DNA of 26,868 nucleotides from a virus. The translations under genes and the position numbers were made by a program. The notes beneath the pieces were generated by a model that had not been told where the DNA came from, did no database searches, and saw nothing but the letters and a program-made list of their open reading frames with translations. Where the stretch lies: positions 1 through 26,868 of IMG/VR virus record IMGVR_UViG_3300050821_003628; one strand, written 5' to 3'. This document shows positions 8,156-15,296 of the stretch, one piece after another (position 1 is the stretch's first letter; the number at the start of each line of letters is the position of its first letter).

Positions 8156-10120
8156 ATGAAGATACGGACTAGGAAGCGGCGGCTGTTGGCCAACTCTTTC
8201 TGCCGCACGGGGGAAGGTGGCGGAGTTGATCCAACGTGTTCGCCGGGTGGAGGAGATCACGACAAGTTGTTGAATCTGTCTGGGCATGTGAGCAAAGGGC
8301 TAGAAGCGTGGGAAAGAGAAAGAGCGACCTCGGAGAATCCGTATAAGCACGTGGAATCGACCGAACTTGTCGCACGCCATGACCTATTCCTGAAGCAATT
8401 GAACATGGCAAAGAGCGATGGCCGAGACGAAGATGCGGCCAAATGGAAAGGGAAAATCGAAAACGCCAGAGAGGAGATAGACTCACGAAAAACGTATTAC
8501 TCTCTGCAACGGCAGAAAAGCGCAATCGATGAGGGGATCAAGACAGGCAAGCTAACGGTTACCGAAGGGGAGATGGCCAAGATACTGTCTTCTAAAGGTG
8601 ACGTGTACCACGACGCTGGCATAAAATCTGAAGGCGGCCGGTATCCCCACGCTCCAGAGCTATTCCGCACAAGCGACCTGTCAGGGGCAAAGATCAGGCA
8701 TTATGTAACTTTGCCGGACGGACGGATTGCCCATCCAGACGAACTTATAGAGGCAAGGCAGCGAGGCAGGCTAGGAATAATCGGCCAAGACGTTAAGTTG
8801 CCGCCACGAGATTGGACTACCAACACAGTCGCCAACACCCGCTGGATGTTCCACGACCCCACCGACAAGGTGAAGGCATTCCAGGCGTGGCTCAAGCGGC
8901 AGACGTTCTCCCTCATCAGCAACGAAACCGAAGAGGAGCGCTGGAAGCGCTACATCCAGGAAGGCTTCGCCAAAGGTGCCGGTAGAGCGTTTGACGACGT
9001 GCGGATGTCGAAGCTTGGCAAGGAGCACCCCGAGCTATTCAGCGCTGAGGCGCAGCAGTCGGTGTCGGACTTCTACCGGGGCACGCGCGAGGAGTTCCTG
9101 CGGTCGTCTTTCGCGCAGCCGGAGTCGATTGAGAAAGTGAGGCTTCTGGCGGATCGGACGTTCGATGAGCTGAAGAACGTAACGGAGGATATGAGCAACC
9201 GCATGAGTCGCAGCCTCACTGACGGGCTTGTGCAGGGGAAGCATCCGCTGGAGATCGCGAAGGACATGAATGAGGAAGTGGACCTGGGTGAGTACCGCGC
9301 GGAGACGGTGGCGCTTACGGAGCTAATCAAGGTTCATGCAGAAGCGCAATTAGATGCGTTTGAACAATTAGGAGTCGAGGAAGTCGGCGCGGCCCTGGAA
9401 TTCGCAACTGCGGATGACGATTCCGTGTGTCCTGAATGCGCTGCATTAGACGGGGTCGTACTCACCGTCGAAGAAGCGCGCGGCATAATTCCCCTGCATC
9501 CCCGAGATCGCTGCTGCTGGCTACCAGCAAACGTTGGTGAAGACGACTCCGACCAAAAGGACACAAAGGCACAAATCGACAAGGCGCTTGAAGAGTCGGG
9601 AGCCGACATTGACGTGGAGATCAGCAGCGACCGGCCAGAGAGCATTCTCAACACCGCCAACGAGCGCGGCAGCTTCTTCGCGGACTGCCCGCGAGACGAG
9701 TTAGGCCATTGTCTACCGGCCGGCGGCTCGTCAGTCGTCAAGGGCGACATCCTTCGGGCCGCTCAAGCGCAAGCGAGGGACAAGGGCAGCGCAATCGCGA
9801 AGCCATCCAAGGAGGATATCCACGCAGCCAACGAACGCATCAACAGTCTTGGAGCCGACAGGTACGAGAGCCAGATCCGTGGCAACTCGACCGACAGGGC
9901 CAACAGCCGCGACCGGCTCTTGAAGGAGTTCGGCGACGGCCACCACTGTCCCTGCATCTACTGCGGTCTGAAGCTCGGCAAGGATACCGTGACTCGGGAC
10001 AAGATAATCACCGCGCGGCAGGGAGGTCGCTATAAGAACGAGAACCTGGTCCCGGCGTGCCTCGCTTGCAATCAGGCTAGAGGCGATACCAAGTGGGAGA
10101 ACATCCGATGGCAGAAGTAA
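8156..10120 (+). CDS. MuF-type head morphogenesis protein with C-terminal HNH nuclease
   Basis: 654 residues. N terminus repeats that of the 6417 gene (MKIRxxKRR, then NSFCRTGEGGGVDPTCSP at 13-30). Residues 33-220 form a charged helical domain of unknown kind. From 227 (NTRWMFHDPTDKVKAF) the MuF protein proper resumes. The MuF domain core is at about 330-458, with VALTELIKVHAEAQLDAFEQLGV, DDDSVCPECAALDG and PLHPRDRCCW. A linker ADCPRDELGHCLPAGG (509-524) leads to an HNH nuclease at 597-645: two CxxC pairs (CPCIYC, CLACN), TRDKI in place of the usual DHI, and NLVPAC. The HNH part may act on DNA or be cargo carried in the head. Confidence 0.85.
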   Translation: MKIRTRKRRLLANSFCRTGEGGGVDPTCSPGGGDHDKLLNLSGHVSKGLEAWERERATSENPYKHVESTELVARHDLFLKQLNMAKSDGRDEDAAKWKGKIENAREEIDSRKTYYSLQRQKSAIDEGIKTGKLTVTEGEMAKILSSKGDVYHDAGIKSEGGRYPHAPELFRTSDLSGAKIRHYVTLPDGRIAHPDELIEARQRGRLGIIGQDVKLPPRDWTTNTVANTRWMFHDPTDKVKAFQAWLKRQTFSLISNETEEERWKRYIQEGFAKGAGRAFDDVRMSKLGKEHPELFSAEAQQSVSDFYRGTREEFLRSSFAQPESIEKVRLLADRTFDELKNVTEDMSNRMSRSLTDGLVQGKHPLEIAKDMNEEVDLGEYRAETVALTELIKVHAEAQLDAFEQLGVEEVGAALEFATADDDSVCPECAALDGVVLTVEEARGIIPLHPRDRCCWLPANVGEDDSDQKDTKAQIDKALEESGADIDVEISSDRPESILNTANERGSFFADCPRDELGHCLPAGGSSVVKGDILRAAQAQARDKGSAIAKPSKEDIHAANERINSLGADRYESQIRGNSTDRANSRDRLLKEFGDGHHCPCIYCGLKLGKDTVTRDKIITARQGGRYKNENLVPACLACNQARGDTKWENIRWQK

Positions 10121-10275
10121 CGGCCATGACGTACAGAGACGACGACAGGGATCTTCCTCCCCGAGAGGCCAGTGGGACCCTGGTAAAGAGGCACGTGCCG
10201 GAGCTTGATTACGATCAGTATTTGGTGGATGGTGTCCCGGTAGACCCGAGCACGATCAAGGAGTCCGCAGATTAG
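10108..10275 (+). CDS. Small hypothetical protein
   Basis: 55 residues. The ATG at 10108 has GGGAGA seven bases before it and lies inside the last codons of the HNH gene; GTG 10093 is a weaker alternative. The protein is acidic (TYRDDDRDLPPREASG, ELDYDQYLVDGVPVDPS) with no membrane segment. Function unknown. Its last codons carry the AAGGAG that probably serves the next gene. Confidence 0.55.
   Translation: MAEVTAMTYRDDDRDLPPREASGTLVKRHVPELDYDQYLVDGVPVDPSTIKESAD
10258..10263 (+). promoter_or_regulatory. Ribosome binding site for a probable ATT start
   Basis: AAGGAG lies 7 bases before ATT 10271. No ATG, GTG or TTG lies at a usable distance, and the winged-helix domain downstream needs residues encoded before the first ATG at 10310. 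Confidence 0.5.
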
Positions 10276-10510
10276 CGCTGCGAACGGATTCACTCCCACC
10301 GAAAAGCTCATGCTCACGTTGCTTCGCGACGGTCGTCTCCACACCAAGGCCGACCTCCACGCCTGCCTACCAGACGACATGGGCCGGCTTATCAACATCC
10401 GCCCGCATCTCTCTAGTATCCGGCGTAAACTCCGCCCCAACGGTGAGACCATCGCAGTGGTAATCATTGATGGGTTCACCTACTACCAGCACGTCAAAGC
10501 GGTTGAGTAG
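10271..10510 (+). CDS. Small winged-helix DNA-binding protein, probable ATT start
   Basis: 79 residues if begun at ATT 10271, 66 from ATG 10310. The sequence follows the OmpR/PhoB-type winged helix: first helix TPTEKLMLTLLRDG, then RLHTKADLHACLP, recognition-helix region IRPHLSSIRRKLRP, and the wing TIAVVIIDGFTYYQHV, which matches the usual G-Y hairpin position. Starting at 10310 would cut helix 1 in half. The frame is open back to 10244 and the only near-cognate start with a ribosome binding site is ATT, overlapping the previous TAG as ATTAG. It has no receiver domain, so it is a stand-alone DNA-binding protein, perhaps a late-gene regulator. Confidence 0.6.
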   Translation: MSAANGFTPTEKLMLTLLRDGRLHTKADLHACLPDDMGRLINIRPHLSSIRRKLRPNGETIAVVIIDGFTYYQHVKAVE

Positions 10511-10593
10511 CCAACTTCTCTCGTCTTAATCCCCGTTAATCTTTACCCGTCTGCTATTTAACCTCGCCTTGCGCCTGGTTACCGTTCCCGTAG

Positions 10594-12768
10594 ATGGAGA
10601 TCTTCTCAGTCAACCTGGCTGGCAAGGTACGGCGCGAGACTCTCAACGGTCGTAGCTTCCTCGTCGCGCCAATGTCGCTGTTGCCGTTGAATGGCGTTTT
10701 GCACGGTAGCCAGGGGCCTCTCTTCTATCCGGAGCGCGAGACCAGGAACACCTACAAAGCGTGGGATTACATGCCTCTAGTTGTGTGGCATCCCACCGAC
10801 TCTCAGGGCAGACACGTCTCCGCCCGCGACCCGGGCATCATCCAGAACTGGGGCATCGGGTTTAACCGCAAGACGCACATCAATGGGCGGATGCAGAGCG
10901 AAGGCTGGTTCGATGAGGAGAAGACCAAGCAGGTTGATAACAAGCTGGTCAAGAGAGGCATCGACCCCATTCACCATCGCTTGCTCAAGAATCTGCCCAT
11001 CGAAATCAGCACCGGACTCTTCACCGACAATGAGCCCGCGCCATCGGGCGCGACTTGGAACGGCGCGCCCTACGAGTTCATCGCTCGCCGGTACGTGCCA
11101 GACCATATCGCAGTTTTGCCGGATCAAAAGGGCGCGTGCTCGATAGCGGACGGGTGCGGGGTCATGGTGAACAGCAGCGGGAGTCGGCCGATACCCAAGA
11201 CTCTCCTTGAGCGCTTCATGGACTGGACAAGTCTTATGCTCAACGCCGGCAAGTACGGCAACCCTCAGCACGCGGAGACAGGAACTTTCATGGAACACGG
11301 GGCCGGAACTGGGAAGGGCGAAGTGCATGACGCCGCTGTGAAGGGTCGAGGCGGGTGGTACGGGGAGGAGCACCCCGAAACACCCCCATCACCAGACGAG
11401 CAGTATGTTCCCGGAAACCCCAAGCCGCCGCAACAGACCCACCACGAGACGGACCTGACGAACGACGAGTGGGACAAGATGAACGAGACCGCTCTGAAGG
11501 GAGGCCGCGCGCGGGACGCGCTAGACGACAACTACGGCGGCATGGCCAGTGAGATGAAGGGCGGCGGCGGGAGCGATATCGGGACGCTGAGTGCACACAA
11601 TCAAGCACCACAAGGAGTGCCAATGGGACCGCCTAGTCAATTCAATCCGGCCCCCTTACCACCGGCGCACGAGGCCAGCAAGCAAGCGGCTGGCGCATCG
11701 CTCATGGCCGAGCATGCCCCGGCGCGCGAGCCCGCGCTAGCAGCGGTGGACTCAAGCAAGGACGGCAACAGCAAGAAGGCCGCCAGCTTCCACACCAAGG
11801 CTGCCGAGGCGCATGAAGGCGCGGCCACGGATGCACGCAAGAATAAGGACCCCAACACGGCGGACCAACACGATAACGCGGCAGCGCTCCACCGCAAGGC
11901 GGCGAGCCTGCATCAAGCGTCGATGATCGGGAATATGAGTGGTGGCGGAGCCCCAATCGAGATCCAACGTAATCAATTCCAGGAACAGGAGACCACCATG
12001 CCTAACTTCGGAACAGTGGGATACAGCAGAGGGCAGGCGCTCCGGCTCCTGACCGCGAACTGCAAATGCGACAAAGACAAGGCCGCTTACAACTCTCTCT
12101 CCGACGACGAACTCAAGCGCCTGCTCGGGGAGATCGCCAAGGCCCCTGTGGGCAATGCGCGTAAGGGTGTAACCGAGGAAGACGACGGCGAGATTGGCCA
12201 GTCCACCGACGACGAGGGCAAGGCCCACAAAAAGATCGAGGACGAGTACGACGATCAGGGCGTGAAGATTGAGACGAAAGCGCTCAAGACGAATCGCGCC
12301 GCCGTCCTCAACAAGTGGATGAACGATCCCAACGTGCCACCGCAGGTCAAGGAAGCGGCAATCGAGAACCTGCGTCACGTCCGTGAGCAGAAGATCAAGC
12401 TCGTTACCAAGCTGATCGCAAACGTCAAGGAGCCAGAGCAACGGCAGGCTGTCGGCAACCGGCTGATGAAGAAGGAACTCTCCGAGTTGCGGGAATTGGT
12501 TAGCCTGATCCCGACCGCCAACGATGAGTACGGCGACTTTGACCGCTTCAGTGAACCAGTGGCCAACTACGGTCTGGCTGCGGGCGGCCCTGGAGTCTAC
12601 GCGCTGACCGAGAACGAGTCCGCGGACGTGCTGCCCCTGACAGCCGAACACACGGGCGGGATCTGCCGGCGGCCAGTCCGCAACAAGGGCAAGAACGAGA
12701 AGGACTCAGCAGGTCATGACGTGGGCGGCGAGGCGGACGAGGACGAGCCGGAGAAAGAGACTGCATGA
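10594..12768 (+). CDS. DUF2213-type prohead protease/scaffold-like protein
   Basis: 724 residues. The first ~190 fit DUF2213: RRETLNGRSFLVAPMSLLPLNGVL, PLVVWHPTD (HP motif, 66-67), PIEISTGLF (135-143), and the marker YVPDHIAVLPDQKGACS with DGCG. This family sits where the capsid maturation protease is encoded and is thought to have that role. Then come a linker GNPQHAETGTFMEHGAGTG (222-240), a Pro/Gly-rich spacer, an Ala/His repeat region (FHTKAAEAHEGAA, ALHRKAASLH) and an acidic helical C terminus like a scaffold. The ATG lacks a good ribosome binding site, but the family start matches. An 83-base gap precedes it. Confidence 0.78.
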   Translation: MEIFSVNLAGKVRRETLNGRSFLVAPMSLLPLNGVLHGSQGPLFYPERETRNTYKAWDYMPLVVWHPTDSQGRHVSARDPGIIQNWGIGFNRKTHINGRMQSEGWFDEEKTKQVDNKLVKRGIDPIHHRLLKNLPIEISTGLFTDNEPAPSGATWNGAPYEFIARRYVPDHIAVLPDQKGACSIADGCGVMVNSSGSRPIPKTLLERFMDWTSLMLNAGKYGNPQHAETGTFMEHGAGTGKGEVHDAAVKGRGGWYGEEHPETPPSPDEQYVPGNPKPPQQTHHETDLTNDEWDKMNETALKGGRARDALDDNYGGMASEMKGGGGSDIGTLSAHNQAPQGVPMGPPSQFNPAPLPPAHEASKQAAGASLMAEHAPAREPALAAVDSSKDGNSKKAASFHTKAAEAHEGAATDARKNKDPNTADQHDNAAALHRKAASLHQASMIGNMSGGGAPIEIQRNQFQEQETTMPNFGTVGYSRGQALRLLTANCKCDKDKAAYNSLSDDELKRLLGEIAKAPVGNARKGVTEEDDGEIGQSTDDEGKAHKKIEDEYDDQGVKIETKALKTNRAAVLNKWMNDPNVPPQVKEAAIENLRHVREQKIKLVTKLIANVKEPEQRQAVGNRLMKKELSELRELVSLIPTANDEYGDFDRFSEPVANYGLAAGGPGVYALTENESADVLPLTAEHTGGICRRPVRNKGKNEKDSAGHDVGGEADEDEPEKETA
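11612..11617 (+). promoter_or_regulatory. Internal ribosome binding site (first)
   Basis: AAGGAG five bases before an in-frame ATG at 11623 inside the DUF2213 gene. Starting there would give a 381-residue C-terminal product without the protease-like domain. Confidence 0.35.
11986..11991 (+). promoter_or_regulatory. Internal ribosome binding site (second)
   Basis: CAGGAG six bases before an in-frame ATG at 11998 inside the DUF2213 gene. It is stronger than anything before the gene's own start. Confidence 0.45.
11998..12768 (+). CDS. Possible nested scaffold product of the DUF2213 gene
   Basis: In-frame internal start giving 256 residues (MPNFGTVGYSRGQALRLL...). The ATG has a well-placed CAGGAG, and the sequence changes character exactly here, from low-complexity linker to a charged helical protein (KEAAIENLRHVREQKIKLVTKL) with an acidic end (GGEADEDEPEKETA). 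In phage lambda the scaffold Nu3 is made from an internal start within the protease gene C; this would be the same arrangement. What is seen is the start signal and domain boundary; the scaffold role is inference. Confidence 0.42.
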   Translation: MPNFGTVGYSRGQALRLLTANCKCDKDKAAYNSLSDDELKRLLGEIAKAPVGNARKGVTEEDDGEIGQSTDDEGKAHKKIEDEYDDQGVKIETKALKTNRAAVLNKWMNDPNVPPQVKEAAIENLRHVREQKIKLVTKLIANVKEPEQRQAVGNRLMKKELSELRELVSLIPTANDEYGDFDRFSEPVANYGLAAGGPGVYALTENESADVLPLTAEHTGGICRRPVRNKGKNEKDSAGHDVGGEADEDEPEKETA

Positions 12769-12774
12769 CCCTTG

Positions 12775-12796
12775 CCTGAGTAGGCTCGGGATTTTT
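12775..12796 (+). terminator. Weak Rho-independent terminator or attenuator
   Basis: CCTGAG and CTCGGG pair over 6 bases (one G-U) around a TAGG loop and are followed by ATTTTT. It lies between the DUF2213 gene and the decoration protein, where partial termination would leave capsid genes to another promoter or to read-through. Confidence 0.4.
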
Positions 12797-12833
12797 CCCA
12801 TACCGAACGGAACAGAGAAGAGGAGTCTTACTT

Positions 12834-13307
12834 ATGGCACATGGCAATCGGATTGTAATCCAGGGCGATCAAGGCAAGGGGAACTACGAGGAAGGAACCA
12901 TCAAGGACACCTCCTCCCCCGGCACCATCATGCAGGTCCAGGCGGCGGCTCTGGACGGTAACCGCCGCTTTAACTGGATCGCAGCCAACAGCGGCACGGA
13001 CGGTCTCAACAAGGCTAGTGCAGTTCTCCGGGAAGACCTGACTCAAGGTCTGCCCATGACCACGGCCTACGTCACCAGCACCCACTGCTTCCTCTACCAC
13101 CCTATTCCGGGTGACGAACTCAATTGCATCCTCGGCGAGGTGGCGGGCACTGGCAACACCTATGCCATTGGAGATATGCTCATGCAGGACGCAGAGACGG
13201 GCTTACTCGTACCTGCCGCCTCTACACCTGGCCAGCCTTGGGCTATTTGCCTTGAGGTGCTGACACAGGTAGCTGCCGCTAACCTGACCTGGGTTAAGAA
13301 ACTGTAA
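12834..13307 (+). CDS. Capsid decoration (head stabilisation) protein
   Basis: 157 residues starting after AGAGGAGTCTTACTT. It is directly upstream of the major capsid gene, where decoration proteins lie. The sequence is beta-rich, with ISPIPGDELNCI-type text (HPIPGDELNCILGEVAGTG), AIGDMLMQDAETGLLVPA and a closing AICLEVLTQVAAANLTWVKKL, a pattern shared by DUF2190-like and related capsid cement proteins that bind outside the HK97-fold lattice. No signal peptide. Role assigned from position and this pattern. Confidence 0.72.
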   Translation: MAHGNRIVIQGDQGKGNYEEGTIKDTSSPGTIMQVQAAALDGNRRFNWIAANSGTDGLNKASAVLREDLTQGLPMTTAYVTSTHCFLYHPIPGDELNCILGEVAGTGNTYAIGDMLMQDAETGLLVPAASTPGQPWAICLEVLTQVAAANLTWVKKL

Positions 13308-13379
13308 CCCCCTCTCGGAAAGGGGAGCATTGTAAGAGGCTTACTACTCAACGGAACCAACAGAGAGGGAGGAAGACAG

Positions 13380-14657
13380 ATGCTAGCCGACGGATTTGTC
13401 GCTAACCCGAAGATGGTTGACCACTTTGGCCCTGCTTGGAGTCGTAACCAGTCGAGCATCTTCAACGGACTACCGCAGGGCGGGAACATGCCGGACCGCA
13501 ATTGGTCCCGACTGCGCCGGCCTTTCCTCGACCGCTGGGGCCGGGCCTGCGTAACCGTGAGCGGTCTCAACGGCGAGTACACCCGCAACGACAGCCACGG
13601 CGGTGAGCCTCGGCCCCTTGTCCGGAGCTATCTCGCTAACGACCTTCGGAACCGTGGATATCAACTGCCGCCGGTGGTGAACGCCACCACGCTGCGCAAG
13701 GAGGACTGGATACAACTCGATAGGCAAATCGTCCGCTCCGCGCGTCAGCGCCTGAAGGCGTGGAACGATCTGCTCCAGGCCAGCGCGTTTGGCGGGTTCA
13801 ACGCGATGGGCAAAATGACATTGGAATACCAAGCCATGTCCGACCCCGGCGAGGCCGTGGTAGACATGGACGCCCGCACTGCCGGTCGGAATGATACGCC
13901 GCTGTTCATCCTCCGCTCGCTGCCCCTGCCGATCACGCACTCTGACTTCGGGTACAGCTCCCGAGAGGAGATGGTGTCCCGTAATAGCAACACCCCGCTC
14001 GATACGGTCATGGGCGAGGCCGCCGGGCGCCGGGTAGGCGAGATGATCGAGGACACACTGATCGGCAACGTGACCGGGATGACATACGCAACTCAGACCG
14101 CAGGGCCGGGCACACACACGGGCACTAGCACGGTTTACGGCTATACCAACTTCCCGCAACGTCTGACCAAGACCAACATCACGGCACCCACGGCCGGTGG
14201 CTGGGTTCCTGACACGGCCCACAACGAGGTGCTGGCCGCTCTGGACCAGATCTACCTGCAAGGGTTCTACGGCCCGTTCGTGATCTACCACTCGACGGAC
14301 TGGACCCAGTACATGAACCGGGTCTACGCGGTCTCCGGCGGCAACAACCCAGGCGAGACGCTGCGGACGATGCTCTTGAAGAACCCGGATATCCTGGACG
14401 TGCGCCGGCTCGACCGCATGCTGGGTGTGGCGGCTACGTGGGCCGGGGTAGCTATCCCAGCCAACCTGTACACCTTTGTCATTGTGCAGATGACCTCCGA
14501 TGTGGCGCAGGCCATCAACGGCATGGACATCACCACGATCCAGTGGGAGCAGAAGGGCGGCCTGGAACTGTGCTTCAAGGTACTTGCGATACAAGTGCCC
14601 CGGCTGCGGTCGGATTATTCTTCGAGGACGGGGATTTTGCACTGCACCACGGCCTAA
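13380..14657 (+). CDS. Major capsid protein (HK97 fold)
   Basis: 425 residues; the ATG follows GAGGGAGGAAG. This forms the capsid lattice. Features typical of this capsid group: an early KEDWIQLDRQIVRSARQRL helix (spine/E-loop side), TPLFILRSLPLPITHSDFGYSSREE in the middle, followed by the helix VMGEAAGRRVGEMIEDTLIGN, then FYGPFVIYHSTDW and the C-terminal strands GLELCFKVLAIQVPRL. There is no long N-terminal scaffolding delta domain, consistent with a separate scaffold. It lies between the decoration gene and small post-capsid genes. Confidence 0.9.
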   Translation: MLADGFVANPKMVDHFGPAWSRNQSSIFNGLPQGGNMPDRNWSRLRRPFLDRWGRACVTVSGLNGEYTRNDSHGGEPRPLVRSYLANDLRNRGYQLPPVVNATTLRKEDWIQLDRQIVRSARQRLKAWNDLLQASAFGGFNAMGKMTLEYQAMSDPGEAVVDMDARTAGRNDTPLFILRSLPLPITHSDFGYSSREEMVSRNSNTPLDTVMGEAAGRRVGEMIEDTLIGNVTGMTYATQTAGPGTHTGTSTVYGYTNFPQRLTKTNITAPTAGGWVPDTAHNEVLAALDQIYLQGFYGPFVIYHSTDWTQYMNRVYAVSGGNNPGETLRTMLLKNPDILDVRRLDRMLGVAATWAGVAIPANLYTFVIVQMTSDVAQAINGMDITTIQWEQKGGLELCFKVLAIQVPRLRSDYSSRTGILHCTTA

Positions 14658-14690
14658 CAGGTGACTTTAACCTCCGAGGGGAGATCAGAC

Positions 14691-15023
14691 ATGGCAGACG
14701 ACAAGACTGTCCAGGCGGCGAAGACGCCGGCGTTCAAGGCGGGTGAGGTAGTGAAACTGACAGACAAGGAGCATCCGCTCTACAAGGAGCTGAACACTAC
14801 CCCGCTGATGGGTGACTGCACGGTCGAGTACAGCAGACTGGTGACGAACGATGCGACGGAGGAGAAGGTGCTCACCTACTCCTGCTTCTCCATCGACGGC
14901 AAGCACTCGTTCAATGCCACGGAGGGGCAGCTGACCGCGATTCCCAAACCCGCACCTCCCACCCCGGTCGTGAAGAAACCGGCGGCGAAGGACCAGGCGA
15001 CGGCTCCTCCGGCCAAGAAGTAA
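14691..15023 (+). CDS. Small post-capsid protein, paralogue 1
   Basis: 110 residues. ATG 14691 is preferred over GTG 14661 because GAGGGGAG lies 7 bases before it. A beta-rich domain (FKAGEVVKLTDKEHPLYKEL, YSCFSIDGKHSF) is followed by a Lys/Pro/Ala-rich disordered tail (PTPVVKKPAAKD). The domain is shared with the next gene (SIDGKHSF). Small proteins here are often decoration or capsid-associated; I cannot specify further. Confidence 0.7.
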   Translation: MADDKTVQAAKTPAFKAGEVVKLTDKEHPLYKELNTTPLMGDCTVEYSRLVTNDATEEKVLTYSCFSIDGKHSFNATEGQLTAIPKPAPPTPVVKKPAAKDQATAPPAKK

Positions 15024-15033
15024 GAGACGGGCG

Positions 15034-15279
15034 ATGGCTAACAAGTTCAAGCCGAGCGACGCGATAAAGCTGGTTGACACCAACCACGCTAAGTATGCGG
15101 ACCTAATCTACGACCACGGAGGGGGTAACCCCGGCTCGCAGGGCCAGTGCTTCGTGGAGAGCGTGTCGGCGAACGGTCTCAAGTACCACTGCATTAGCAT
15201 CGACGGCAAGCACTCGTTCGACGTTAAAGAGGATCAGGCAGCAGTGCCGGTCGTACCGGCAAAGAGGAAGTCCCAGTAG
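15034..15279 (+). CDS. Small post-capsid protein, paralogue 2
   Basis: 81 residues, ATG after AGAGACGGGCG. It aligns along its length with the preceding protein: IKLVDTNHAKYADL with VKLTDKEHPLYKEL, and YHCISIDGKHSF with YSCFSIDGKHSF, so the two are a tandem duplication. A glycine-rich loop (YDHGGGNPGSQG) replaces a shorter loop in the first copy, and the disordered tail is shorter. Function unknown, probably capsid-associated. Confidence 0.7.
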   Translation: MANKFKPSDAIKLVDTNHAKYADLIYDHGGGNPGSQGQCFVESVSANGLKYHCISIDGKHSFDVKEDQAAVPVVPAKRKSQ

Positions 15280-15296
15280 TAACAGGAGCAGCAATC

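Noticed and set aside
10511-10593. A promoter in the gap before the DUF2213 gene (TATTTA, repeated TTAATC)
   Set aside because: AT-rich and plausible, but no -35/-10 pair has acceptable spacing.
11752-12651. A 299-codon open frame on the - strand opposite the DUF2213 gene
   Set aside because: Shadow of the charged, GC-biased + strand codons; no start signal and no fit with an all-plus operon.
13309-13325. CCCCT/AGGGG hairpin before the capsid gene as a terminator
   Set aside because: Stem of only five bases with no T run after it.
13470-14642. A 390-codon open frame on the - strand opposite the major capsid gene
   Set aside because: It mirrors the codon pattern of the capsid gene, has no start signal and no recognisable protein text; the + strand gene is certain.
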